Source: Lepidostoma basale (lineage: Eukaryota; Arthropoda; Insecta; Trichoptera; Lepidostomatidae). Taken from it: a stretch of DNA of 64,000 nt. Position 1 is the first letter of the stretch. Each line of letters starts with the position of its first letter. The translations under genes and the position numbers were made by a program. The stretch is from positions 248,001 to 312,000 of the forward strand of contig JAHDVF020000219.1 of the NCBI GenBank assembly GCA_022606425.2, written 5' to 3'. Below are positions 1-12,500 of this stretch, piece after piece. The notes under the pieces were generated by a model. It had not been told where the DNA came from. It ran no database searches and saw only the letters and a list, made by a program, of their open reading frames with translations.

Positions 1-34
1 TGCCTACCCCTTCGGAGAGACGGCGTGATGGTTA
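1..34 (+). mobile_element. 3' tip of an RTE-like LINE copy
   Basis: The window opens inside the conserved 3' end (TGCCTACCCCTTCGG, then GAGACGGCGTGATGGTTAG). The rest lies outside. Confidence 0.75.
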
Positions 35-71
35 GAAATAAGATGTGGAGAGTTAGAAATAAACAATTGAT

Positions 72-894
72 TAATGAAAAATTACTAATTCTGATTTTGA
101 AAATTTGGTTTCGTTCATGTGGTGCTCCCGTGAATTTGGAGAAATTACGCGTATAAGTGAATTGTTTTGGTCAATTTGATTGTTACCGCACTTTATAATA
201 GTTAATTGTGAGACGTTATACGTTTGTACTGTTTTGATGTCAAAATTATACAAGTTTTTTCGTTTATATAAAGAATTTTGACAGGTGTAAAAATAAATTT
301 TTCATTTGTTCCAATGACAATTTGAATAATTTCTTCAATTTTCTTTTAAAGTTCTTGCTGGTGTCGGTTGGTTTTAAGTGCCTAATTACTGCCAAATAAA
401 AAAAGTGGATACGTGGAACATTAATTAAATCATATAACAGCTAATTTAAAAAACGGTGGATACGTGTAACCTAAATTAAATAAACACAAAAGTCCGGATC
501 GTCCATGTCAACATGTGCAACATCGGAAAACATTATGTGTTATTACATTATGTGCTAAATTTAAAAAATGGTGGATTCTTGGAACATAAATTAAATAGAC
601 AAATGTGCACCACCTAAAAATAACATTTTGTATTAAATTATTTTTATTTTGTTATTTTATTTTAAATCATTGTATTTTATATTATTTGTTTTAGATTTAT
701 TTTGTGGATGTTGGAAGATCGAAGTGTGCACGGGAGATGCCTATTGGTGGGGATGAGGTTCGCAACCCATCACACCGCGTCTCCCGCGGGGCGAAAAGAG
801 AAGGATGGAGTGCCGCATCGGTTAAAGTGTGACAGTCCATTCTTTCTGCCTACCCTTTCGGGGAGACGGCGTGATGGTTAGTTAGTTAGTTAGT
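72..894 (+). mobile_element. Non-autonomous element with an RTE-like 3' end, 13-bp target duplication
   Basis: The 823-bp element has no coding capacity. Its last 50 bases or so match the RTE-like LINE 3' end and GTTA tail. The upstream part, with GAGATGCCTATTGGTGGGGA and TTCGCAACCCATCACACCGC, is unique to this family. Perfect 13-bp repeats ATAAACAATTGAT at 59-71 and 895-907 frame it. Confidence 0.82.
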
Positions 895-1009
895 ATAAAC
901 AATTGATCGATTTGGAATCCTTCTGAGATATACGTATGTTGTTTCTTAGTTTCATACGGTTATTGTATTTTGTGTCAAAAAGAGTCCCCTAAATGTTTTT
1001 CGTTTGTTA

Positions 1010-1192
1010 TGTCTCATTTGTGTGTATATGGTACATCTTCACATACACGCTCGTCGATTTTCCCAACTTCGAAAGTGGTCGCTTTTTAGTATTTGATTAA
1101 ATTGGTTATGTCATGTTTTCCTTGGTCTTCCACGGCTTCTCTTTTCACTCACACTACTTGTTCACAACATTTTAACCATTCTTCTCTCGTCC
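1010..1192 (-). mobile_element. RTE-like LINE fragment, left half of a split host copy
   Basis: Antisense to the RGRPRKTWHD region and its surroundings. It ends at TTCTCTCGTCC, which is repeated at 1977-1987 where the same antisense copy resumes. Confidence 0.8.
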
Positions 1193-1976
1193 GATGATGA
1201 ATGTATCGTCTGTGATGAATGTACTAAATCTAAAGTGATGGTTTTCGAGAAAGAATAATGTATGACGATTTGTGATATAAGTGCGATGGGCGAGAAATTG
1301 GAGCAAGTTACTGAATTTACGTATCTGGGAAGCATGTTTACAAGGGACGGAAAAATGGAGAAAGACATCGAAAGGAGGGTTGGTGCTGGGAATAAAATAA
1401 ATGGCGCACTCAAAGTCATTACTGCAAATAGAAATATATCCACAGAAGCAAAGATGGCAGTACACAATGGAGTTCTAGTGCCAACCCTCATGTATGGAAG
1501 TGAAGCTTGGAGCTGGCAAAAGAAGGATGAAAGCAAAATAAACGCCGTAGACATGAGATCACTGAGAAGAATGTGCGGGAAAACGTTGTATGATAGAATA
1601 CCGAATGATGAAATAAGAAAGAAATGTAAGGCAGATGACTGCATCATGAATAAAATTAAAAAAGGATCCCTGAGATGGTTCGGACATATGGAACGAATGG
1701 ATGAGAGTAGAATGGTTAAAAGTTGTACACAAGCAGCGTGAGTGGGAAAAGAAGCCGAGGACGACCGAGGAAAACATGGCATGACCAAATTAATCAATTA
1801 CTAAAAGGCGGCCACATTCGAAGTCGGAACAATCGACGTACGTGCATGGTAAGATGTATGGATGTAGAGGAAGCTCGAGAGGTATGCCAGGACAGGCCAG
1901 TGTGGCGATCCATCCTCTCTGCCTACCCCTCCGGGGAAATGGCGTGATGGTTAGTTAGTTAGTTAGTTTAGTTTTT
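1193..1976 (+). mobile_element. RTE-like LINE copy inserted into an antisense RTE-like copy
   Basis: The translated fragment reads LGSMFTRDGKMEKDIERRVG, NGVLVPTLMYGSEAWSWQKK, RWFGHMERMDES and RGRPRKTWHDQI, followed by a (GTTA)n tail. The direct repeat TTCTCTCGTCC at 1182-1192 and 1977-1987 is a perfect 11-bp target duplication. Confidence 0.88.
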
Positions 1977-2400
1977 TTCTCTCGTCCGTTCGTTCCATAT
2001 GTCCAAACCATCTCATCTTTACTTATGTCGTTGGGTATTCTATCACATATAGTTTTCCCGCACATTCTTCTTAGTGATCTCATTTCTACGGCATTTATCC
2101 TACTTTCATTTTTTACTAGCTCCTAGCTTCTGTTCCATTCATAAGGGTTGGCACTAGATCTCCAATATGTACTGCCATCTTTGCTATAGTTGAAATATTT
2201 ATATGTTATTTTCAGTGATGACTTTGAGAGCGTTATTAATTTTGTTCCCAGCACCGAACCCTTCTTTCGATATCTTTCTCCATTATTCCAATTCTTGTAA
2301 ACATGCTTCCCAGATAAATTAATTCGGTAACTTATTCCAGTTTCTCACCGCTCGCGCTTATGTCTCAAATTGGCATACCCTCTTCTTTCACCGGATAGCA
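1977..2400 (-). mobile_element. RTE-like LINE fragment, right half of the split host copy
   Basis: Continues the antisense copy interrupted at 1192, covering the FGHMERM through TYLGSMF region in decayed form. Confidence 0.78.
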
Positions 2401-2499
2401 CATTGTGTATTTATTGTTAAACAATTATATAAAACTCCCTAAAAAACAAAAAATGTTTTATAAATAAAATGTGTCCAAATGTTACTCGATTACATATAG

Positions 2500-2822
2500 T
2501 TTTTCTCTCACTTTCTTCTCAGTGAACCATTTCTACGTCATTTATCATACTTTCATCATTTGTTTGCAGGCTCCCAGCTTCCCTTCCATACATAAGGGTT
2601 GAGACAAGAACACCACTTTGAACTGCCTTTTCAGCTTTTTTGGATAGGCTTTTGTTTGCGATGACAACATTAAATGCATTCTTATTCTGTTGCCTGCCCC
2701 AACCCTTCTTTCAATATGTTTCTCCACTCTCCCATCATTTGTAAACATACTTCCTAAATATTAAACAAATTCATCCACTTGTTCCAGATTATCACCGTTC
2801 ACTTCAATGTTGCAGACTAATT
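2500..2822 (-). mobile_element. RTE-like LINE fragment
   Basis: Antisense to the SMFTNDGRVEKHIERRVGAG region and downstream, with frameshifts. Confidence 0.75.
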
Positions 2823-2830
2823 ACTATATA

Positions 2831-3364
2831 CAGTGGACCCTGGTAATTCAGCCCCTGTCTAATCTGGAGCCCCCTGTAATCCGACATGCCTTTCTTCACA
2901 TAATACATGCTTGAGCAGGTCTTGTTCTCGCATAATGTTAAACAAAAAAAAAATGAATATTTTCATGCTTTTTAAATTGATTCGTTCATATTATGATTTT
3001 TATTCATAGTTTTTGATTATTTTAGTATGTACATTTGTTTGTACACAATTATTTCCTAATGTAAAGTTTAGTTATTATTTTTTGTAAGTTCTATAGCATA
3101 AATGACGTTAATTTTACAATAAAACGTAAGCTCTCTATTGTGTTGTTTAATTTACTAAATTTGACATAAAACACATGTTTAGTATGATTTGTAGTTCAGA
3201 TAGAATTTTATCATTTTGATCTGTAAGTTGTCAGATTACAAGGTATTCTTTTTCAAAAAAATACCAGACTATAGGGGGGTCTTAGGCAGTACTCTATAAT
3301 TCGAATTATTCGATAGTCCGACACTGCCCTGCAAAACGTTTGTTGGATTACCGGGGTTTCACTG
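2831..3364 (+). mobile_element. Tigger/pogo-like terminal-inverted-repeat element (534 bp)
   Basis: The ends are CAGTGGACCCTGGTAATTCA and, on the other strand, CAGTGAAACCCCGGTAATCC, the typical Tigger terminus. TA flanks both sides (2829-2830, 3365-3366). No transposase frame is left inside; orientation is arbitrary. Confidence 0.8.
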
Positions 3365-3392
3365 TAATAATAATAATCTTGCACATAGTCAC

Positions 3393-3550
3393 CTAATATA
3401 TCGGTCGAATATCACCAAATGATACTTAATGGGCGCCCCTGGTTTCCACAGCAGCATCCTATAGGTGACCAATGCTCCGCTCAACATGAAAAAATTGTCC
3501 ACGCAGTAATCGGCGATATCCACGGGCGAAAACAGCAAACTATTTTTGAC
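3393..3550 (-). CDS. Gene A exon VI
   Basis: This exon encodes DYCVDNFFMLSGALVTYRML and HLVIFDRYIR, the VDxFFxxSG motif and the following cytoplasmic RYIR. The acceptor is TGTTTTAAG and the donor AG|GTGACT in phase 2. It is 158 bp, the same as gene B's equivalent. Confidence 0.87.
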
Positions 3551-6500
3551 CTTAAAACATAATATTTGTAACACAAATCAAAATAAAGTTAAATCAAAAT
3601 AAAGTTACATATATGTAATTTATATAATTAAGGCATATGGCAATCTGAAGAAATTCTTTAATAGTAAGATTCCCCAGTGTCTGAAACGCAAAATGTATGA
3701 TCAATGCGTACTTCCAGTACTGACATATGGAGCAGGAACGCTAACCCTCACCAAGTCGACCATAAGGAGACTCCGTGCTGACGACAAACGCATAATATGC
3801 TGTTTTAAAGGTTTCAATTTGATTGTTGACGTACTTTTATAACTTTTAGTTATGACATTTAATAAGGTTGGGGTTTTTGGTGTTGAAATTATATTAGTTG
3901 TTCGTTTGTGTGGAGAGTTTTGACAGCTGTTAATGGTTTAATTCAACTTATTCTTTCAACTTTCAAGTCAACTTATTGAATGCTAAGGCATTAACACTGT
4001 GGAATTCCATAGTATTATACTTAGGAAATTGAAAAACTTTGTTTAATCCACTATTTAATAAAAAAATATTAAAAAAAAACACGACATGTTTCGGAGGATA
4101 CCTTCATCTTCAGGTGTAAAAATATTTTTTAAATATATAGAAATTATGAAAACATAATTAATAATCAGATTCCTTCCTTTACTCCTTTCTCTTTAAATAC
4201 TTTGTAACTAACTAACTAACTTACCATCACGCCGTCTCCCCGGAGGGGTAGGCAGAAAGAATGGAACGCCACACTGTTCTGTCCTGACATACGCCTCTCG
4301 CTTCCTCTACATTCATACATCTTGTCATGCACGCACGTCGATTTTTCCGACTCCTCACGTGACCGACATTCAATATTTGATTGATTTGATCGTGCCACGT
4401 TTTCCTCGGCCTTCCTCTATTTCTAGCTCCCGTTTACATATACCTTCTTTACCATTCTGTCTTCACTCATTCTTTCCATGTGTCCAAACCATCTTAATGA
4501 CCCTTTCCTTATTTTGTTCATAACACTTTCATTCGCACCACATTCACTTCTTATACTTGCATTTGTTACTCTATCATAAACAGATTTGCCACACATTCGT
4601 CTTAGAGATCTCATTTCTACTGCATTTATTCTACTTTCATCCTTCTTTTGCCAGTTCCATGCTTCACTTCCATACATAAGGGTCGGCACAAGAACACCAT
4701 TGTGCACTGCCATCTTAGCTTTTTTGGATAGGCTTTTGTTTGCGATGACAACTTTAAGTGCACCATTTATTCTGTTGCCTGCCCCAACCCTTCTTTCAAT
4801 ATCCTTCTCCACCCTCCCATCCTTTGTAAACATACTTCCTAAATAAACAAATTCATCCACTTGTTCCAGATTTTCACCGTTTACACTAATGTTGCAGACT
4901 GTCATGCTTCCTTCTTTTTCGAAAATCATTACCTTAGACTTATTCACATTCATCATCAAATCGTATCGCTTGCATACCTCATACATATTTTATATTATCA
5001 TCATGTACTATTATTATTTAATATTTTTTATTAGTTCTTACTGTTAAAAAATAATTGTTAGTACCTACTTATAACAAATAGCCCCGGTTAATTTTTAAAT
5101 TTGAATTATATTATCGCATTTAAAAATGCGTTTTTTATTAGTCTTTCTATGTTTAGTTTTTATAATATTTTTACACCTGAAGATGGAGGTATCTTCCGAA
5201 TGATGTCGTGTTTTTTTAATATTTATTATTAAATCGTGGATTAATCAAAGTTTTTCAATTTCCTAAGTAATAATTTCTTTGATAACATTTTGAAGTTCTT
5301 GCTGGAGTTGGATTGTTTTAAGTGCCTTATTACAGTCAATTAAAAGAACGGTTGATAAGTTGAAATTAAAATAAAAAAAACACGAAAACCGGATCGCCCA
5401 GCTAACAACATGTGCGCCATTAAAAAATAACTGTATTATGTGTTATGCTATTTTTATTTTGTTTTATATTTATTTTGTGGACGTTTCAGTTACAAAGTGT
5501 GCAAGGTAGATGCCTATTGGTGGCGATGAGGTTCGCAACCCATCACACCGCGGGGGTGAAAAAGAAGGATGGAGTGCCGCATCGATTAAAGTGTGGCATT
5601 CCATTCCTTCAGCCGTGTGATTGTCGGTATCGATGTATAAAACATTTTTTTTACCTTTATTGCACTTTTATAATCGAGAACTGGCGAAATGAAGAGCGCT
5701 GCTGAAGCTCTGTGGTAAACGAGGATGGGAAGAATGCTTAATACGCGCAAGCCGTTGAAAACCTTCAGTTCATCTGCCTCGTTATGGTGACACATCTTCT
5801 TTATATTGACAATAAGAGAAAAAACCTTCACCATATCGGAGCACTTGTATTCTGTTGAAAAATTTGGTCAATATTAGGTTTCTTGAATATGTATGTATAA
5901 CCAGGTGGTCTAGGGGGCTGTTCCCTTATATGGGTGCATATACTGGACGTGAATTCAGCACTTCGTCTGTCAGAGACACCAACCAAGAATATCTATTATA
6001 TAGGGTGTTTATTTTAGAGATATACAATACATATTCAAAATAAAATTAAAAAAATACATTAAAATAATGTTAATGTGTATGATATTGGTTTTATTTGATA
6101 GATAATTTTATGCCATTCTGTTTAAATATGATTTTGGGCATATAAGCGCCTCGGCTATCCACTAGAATGTACGTGGTGCGAAAACGATCCACAGTCTTCC
6201 GAATAACTTGCTCGGATGGACGATTATGTCGACCGTAAAATGGACGAAGTGCACGATAAGTTTGGCGAACCAAACCATGATCTTCAAAATTAATTGTACA
6301 ATCTGAAAGCACGGTTCTGACGTCAGTCTATTCATGGTTAAATGGCAAAATGTACTGACTATAAATCAACTACCAACTGTCAAATTGACAGTCTGTAGAA
6401 ACAATGTTGCTAGTTTAAAAACCAAACCTCTAAAAAAAACACCCTATATTAGCAAAGATGCAAAAGCAGGTTTCAAATCAGTTTATTTTCTCAAAAGATA

Positions 6501-9500
6501 TATTACGATTACAGTAAAACCTCGATATAATAGACTTCTATAACGGACAAAATGTCCGGTCAAATGTGATAAAAATAAAAACGTCCTGTTAATAATTTTA
6601 AGTGTCTTAAATTCGAGTGTCGCCATTTGGAAACAAAGTCTAGATGCCATGATAATCAAATCATACGTCTAGCACTAGAATTTGAGACATAATGCCGAGG
6701 ATGAAAGTGAAGATAGCGAAGAAAAAGAAACAGCACTGCCAAAAATGAAGTTATCAGTGGTAAGATCACATCTCGATGATCTAATAACATTTATTGACTA
6801 TTCGTCAGATAACGAAATTCATCCATATTATACGCATTTTCGTAATTTTAGTGAGTTGATTATAAATAAACAGCAAACTTCAAAAGTGAAAACAAAACTT
6901 GATTCCTTTTTCAAAGCAGGATTATCGAAAGCAAGCGCTTCGATATCAAACAGTAACGTCACTTCACGACGAGTGTCCGAAGATAACAAATATAATTTTG
7001 TTTGTGTTTTGTATTATATATCGGACTTTCGGCATTTATGGACACCCCCTCCCTAAAATTAGTCCGTTATATCGAGGTTTTACTGTACAAACAACAATTA
7101 TAGTTTAAAGTATCAATTGAAAACAGGTAAAATATAATATATAATATAATGGTAGCTATCCGTGGCTCTATTCCACGCCATTTCTTTTGGGAATGCTTGG
7201 AGCATCTCATAACCCATTTCTTTAGATTAATCGGGGGATGTTCGGCTTTTTGTACCTGATAAATATCTCCGACAGCGACAGCATAGATTGTTTTACCTAC
7301 GGGCCGCCAGAACCAACCTGCCTTTGGTGACACCGGTGGGAAGAGAAATTAATCTGCTGAACACGGTCTTTCATATTAGTGAAAATACGTTCAGAAGGCA
7401 AATACTCTTAATTCTGGAGAGTATCCTGTCTTTTTAATGTCGAACCATCTTTCATGCGTTTCTGGTAGTATACTTTACATAATATATTATTTTAACTGTT
7501 CTCAATGCCTTAAAAATTAATTTTGTAATGTCTATTGATGAAATAAACTGATTTTATTTTATTTTATTTGATAATGTAATACCAGGAACGCATGAGAGAT
7601 GGTTTGACTTTAGAAATACAAAATACTCTCTAAAGTCAAGAGTATTTGTCTTCTCAATGTACATTCACTAATATGAAAGACGTCAATCTCCGAGGAGACC
7701 GCGTTCAGCAAAATTATTGCTCTTCCCACCGGTGTCACCAGAGGTAGGTTGATTCTAGCGGCCGGTAGATAAGACAATCTATCTGTCGCAGTCGGAGATA
7801 TCTATCAGGTACAAAAAGATCAATATCCTTCAGCGCGGCAGAGTTCTAGAAATATTCCCTGATTAATCCAAAATAAATATGTTATGTGATGCCCATCTCT
7901 TCGAAGCTGCAGAGAATCGGTGAGCATTCCCCAATAAAATGTCGTGGGGTTGAGCCACGGATAGCTACCATACTCCCTCATGTAAAGATTTAGCCTCGTA
8001 AGGACTTTCGAGAATATATGTTTTTAGAAAGGATTATATTACCGCCATTTGTTTTCCGTCGCATGTACCAGTGGAAAGATGTAGCCACGACTACAGATGT
8101 AACTGCTAGACCACAGATAATTCTGAAATTAAACAATGAAATAATCAGAAGCAAAAAAAACAATAGCAGAAAAATCAGTTATTTTTTTTTATGTATACAA
8201 CAGGTCGTTTGAACCCTATTACTGTATACAATTTATTTTTTAGCTATTAGATTGATTCTCGTGACATGTGATAGGTACCCAATCTATCGCCATTTTATTG
8301 TCACGTGAATTCTACACCAGACCAAAGACAGTATGACAATCACACTGCCATCGCCGGGAATCGAACCCGGAACCTTCGGTATTGAAGTCAGAGCTTTTAC
8401 CACTCTGCCACGAAGGTCGTCGTAAGATTTTGTGTCAAATATAAGAAGTGAATGTAGTCTGAATAACTAGAAGATGGCAGCGAGCTGTTGAAACCGGTCG
8501 AATCCAAAAACATAAGTACAATTTAACTCAATATAAAGGCTGTTTTTTTAGAGGTATACAATACATATTCAAAATGAAAAAAAGAACGCATTGAAATAAT
8601 GAAAATGTCTTTGATATTAGGTATATTTAAAAGAAAATTTTATGCCATTATTGTTTAAATATGATTTCGGGCAAATGAGCGTCACGGCTAGCTTGAATGA
8701 AGCGCAATCGTGAAGTCCAATTTTCGACAATTGTCGTCTTTGTGGATGCGTATTATCCACTAGAGTGTACGTGGTGCGAAAACGATCTAAGATCTTTCGA
8801 ATAACTTGTTTGGATGGACGATTTTGTCGACCGTAAAATGGACGTAGTGCACGATAAGTTTGGCGAACCGAACGATGATTTTCAAAATAAATTTACACAA
8901 TTTGCAAGCGCTGTTCTGACGTCAGTCTATTTATGGCAAAACGTATTGACTATAAATCAACTCTTAACTGTTAAATTGACAGTATGTAGAAACAATGTTG
9001 CTAGTTTAAAAACCAAACCTCTAAAAAAAACACTCTATATTAAGTATTCCCGGAAAAAATGACGTTTTTAAATAGGCAACTTTGGCTCAGTATTTTTGTG
9101 TCCGTTGACCAGTAAAGACGTGTGTTGTAATTATTTTTTTCTTTGTGATCCTTTGCCTTTCTTTTAAACAAGAAAATCTCTTCTATCCCATCTAGAAACA
9201 ATGATAGTAACGTGTCCTTTGGTAAACGGTTACAGACCTAATTGTTAGATCGATACCGTGTTGCCAAGCTGCAAAACAATTTCGAATTGCAACAAATTGC
9301 ATGTGATTGACGAACATGTCAGAACATATATAACAGTGAGCACTCACATGAATGAAATGGTTCCTGGTCCAAATACGAAAGAATACAACATTCCTTTCGT
9401 TTGACACAAATATTCAGACATAATCCTTGCTTGGACCTCGTGTCTAACAGTGCCATCAGACTCCGGAACCGTCTCAAGATCTTGGGTGGCCGCGTGGATC

Positions 9501-12500
9501 CTTAGAGATTCGTTGTGGAAGTGATCTTGTAGAAGCTCTCTTAGCTCCGTGTAGTTGCAGCTCGCTGGAGCGCAGACACCCCAAATCGCAAGACTCCCGT
9601 TTTGTGTATCATCGTGATTTTTCATCTGAAATGTAAAAAAATTGCGTTTTGTATTAGAATTGTTGGAGCTACTGTCCAGAAAATACCTGTCTTCCTCTTA
9701 TTCTTCTTTTTCAGCCTTCTTCCGTCCACTGCTGGATATAGGCCTCTTTCAAGTTCTTCCACTCGTCCCTGTCTTGTCCCTTCCGCATCTTTTAGGTGGC
9801 CTTCCGACACTCCTTTACTTTGTCCAAACCCTCCATTGTGGGTCTAAAACTAAGGTGATTGAATGTGTGCTTGTTTCGTATTTATATTGAGTTTTATCAT
9901 GCTAAGCCACTATCAAATGCAGAGTAAGGCATTCCTACAAAAAAAAACTCCAGTGTTTTGGCCGAACCACTAGGATACTTTAACATTATCTTCATCATCA
10001 GCCTATCTTCGTCCATTCCTGGACGGAGGCCACCTCCATCTGCTTCCTTGTCTATCTATCCTGGGCAACAAAAATTCATGTCGTCCCGGTGGTCTATTTA
10101 ATATCGTCCCTCTGTCGAAGTTACGGACGTGATGGATTTCGGGTCGCAGTTCTAAGACATGCTATGCAGACGATGCCGCATTAATAACAGAGTCTGAAGA
10201 TGACCTGCAAAGAATGTTGTACAAATTCCACACAGTATCACAAAGGCTAAATATGGCTATATCAGTCAACAAAACAAAAAGTCTCACTATATCTAGACAA
10301 CCTACAAGATGTAAGCTGACTTGATGATATACCTGTGGAGCAAGTAATGAAATTCATATATTTGGGAGTAGAGATCTGCAGCTATAATGACCTTTATACC
10401 GAAGTACGAGAACAAGTCAGTAAAGCCTCTGCCGTGTCAGGATGCCTGAAGAATCTGGTCGGGAAGAACAAGGACATGCGTATCGACAGCAAGATCAGAA
10501 TTTATAAAACATGCGTGCGACCTATCATGACGTACGCTGTAGAAACGCGGGCCGACACTGTGCCAACCAAAGGACAACTAAGAACATCGGAGATGAAGGT
10601 CCTAAGATCAATTAATGGAAAAACTCTCCGAGATCGTGTCCACAACGTAGACATAAGAAAAACTTGCGAAATAGAGGATATCGTTCAGTGGAGTAGATCC
10701 AGAAGAAGATACTGGAGGAACCATGTAGCCCGAATGGATGGTGACAGACTTGTATTATATATACAGCCGCTTATGAAATCCCCTCCGGACACCGCCCACC
10801 TGGAAGACCGCCTAAGAGATGGAAGGACAGCTGGACCTCATCATCCGACGAGACATGATTTCTGTGTCACAGATCGTCAGATCTATTAAATTAAGAAGAA
10901 GTTCTAAGACACCAGCAAAGGAGGCGTTTTGACCATCTATCGTCAAAGCTGCGAACGACATGGCCTGCCCAGCGCCATTTTAGCGCTGCCACTCTTCCGA
11001 AGATGTCCGACACTCCGGTTCTGGCTCTAGTAGTATTGTTTATCTAATATTATTAACTGTTAAATTCACAACACTGTTTTAATATCACATGCTTATTTAT
11101 ACAGTTATTGAGAACCGATGTTGGCATCATCAGGTGTTACAGTTTTCTGTAACATCTGATAATACCAATATCGGTTTGCGATGGTTAGTTAGTCAGTTAA
11201 TTAAATACATACATATAATTGGTTGAATGCAGAATTCAGCGGTTGGACGTCTTCGGGATACTCTGTGTGCGGGAAAGACTCGAGGTATGTATAGACGGTG
11301 CAATACTGACGCTGCAAGCCGCGACTTCCGTCTTCCGGTATTTCCTCCCCGATGCACTCGTCTATGTTCCCGAAGTTCGCCCTGTTCCCCTGCATCAAGC
11401 CTGTTGGGGCTCTTCCACTGGCGTCCCACACTGCACACAGACCACAGGTTGATTGTTGATGGAAGGGCACAACATAGGAAATTGATTTCAGGAAGAGATT
11501 TTGCAGGATTATAGTACCCCGTAAGAGTCGTCGATAGTCAAAGTAATAAAGCGCAATTGCCAGCCATTTATTTTTTATAATAAAGCCTTTAAACATTTCA
11601 CCATTGGTTAAATATATTAGAAATTTTATCACAAGTTTTATCACTTGTTTCTACTGCATTTATTCTACTTTCATCCTTCTTTTGCCAGTTTCATGCTACG
11701 CTTCCATAAGAACACCATTCTGCCACATTTAAGATAAACGCATTAACTAGGGTTTGAGGCTTTTCGAGAAAAACGCGTTTAAACTTTTTATTTTTATTTT
11801 GCTTGTATCTCAGGAACTAGATAAGATACCAACATGAAATTTGTACCAAAACAAAGAGAAGAGGATTAAAAATACTAAAAAATACAAACATGTATAAAAA
11901 TAAAATATAGTATACATATAATTTTAAAAAAGTACTTATCGCTAGCAGCCTCTAATACTTTTAGATAAACGCATCAACTACCCTACTTGATGCATTTATG
12001 CTTAGTAAATCAATTTAATGCATTTTATATATGTAGTAAGCTTATACCTCAATTCTTCAACAAGACATATGATAAGTGCATCAACTACATCACATAATGC
12101 ATTTATGTTAAGGAAAATTGCTCAATTTCGACAAAAACATTGTGCCCTGTCATTGTGCCCTGCCATTTTAGCTTTTTGGATAGGTTTTTGTATGACAACT
12201 ATAAAGCCTCATATAGTGTGACAAATTCCTTCTCTATATAATCTTCTAGAAAACAGACGTTTTCAATTTTAGATAAACTTAAGGCGTTAACACTGTCGAA
12301 TTCCATAATCCTTTTTTTTTAGTTTATATCGTTCTCCCGATGATGAAGGTGTAAGCATTCGAAACATGTCGAGAAAAATAAACTCAAAAGTGGAAAAAAC
12401 AGTGTTTTAATTCTTAAAAATTCGTCAGACGTTTTCATTCGTATTAATTATTTTTCTACAGCTTTGATGACACAAAAATAAGAATGGTATAATTACTTTC

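Larger units (their letters stand above)
4018..5269 (+). repeat. Pair of ~110-bp inverted arms around an RTE-like fragment
   Basis: The arm at 4018-4135 (TACTTAGGAAATTGAAAAAC inward) is repeated inverted at about 5155-5269. Each arm carries a CACCTGAAGATG...GTCGTG motif. This could be one terminal-inverted-repeat element or two opposed copies of a short repeat; target duplication is unclear. Gene A intron sequence surrounds it. Confidence 0.7.

Noticed and set aside
4205..4222. (GTTA)n runs as telomeric repeats
   Set aside because: They always sit directly after the same LINE 3' end and contain TTAG rather than the insect TTAGG unit, so they are LINE tails.
8349..8420. Apparent tRNA gene
   Set aside because: The tRNA-like head is attached to a SINE body present in at least five copies; arms are degenerate.
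9642..9890. 82-residue open frame
   Set aside because: Lies in a LINE 3' scrap that recurs elsewhere; frame not conserved between copies.
10335..10889. Independent host gene of 184 aa
   Set aside because: Upstream YADD box and matching copies show it is a LINE ORF2 fragment.
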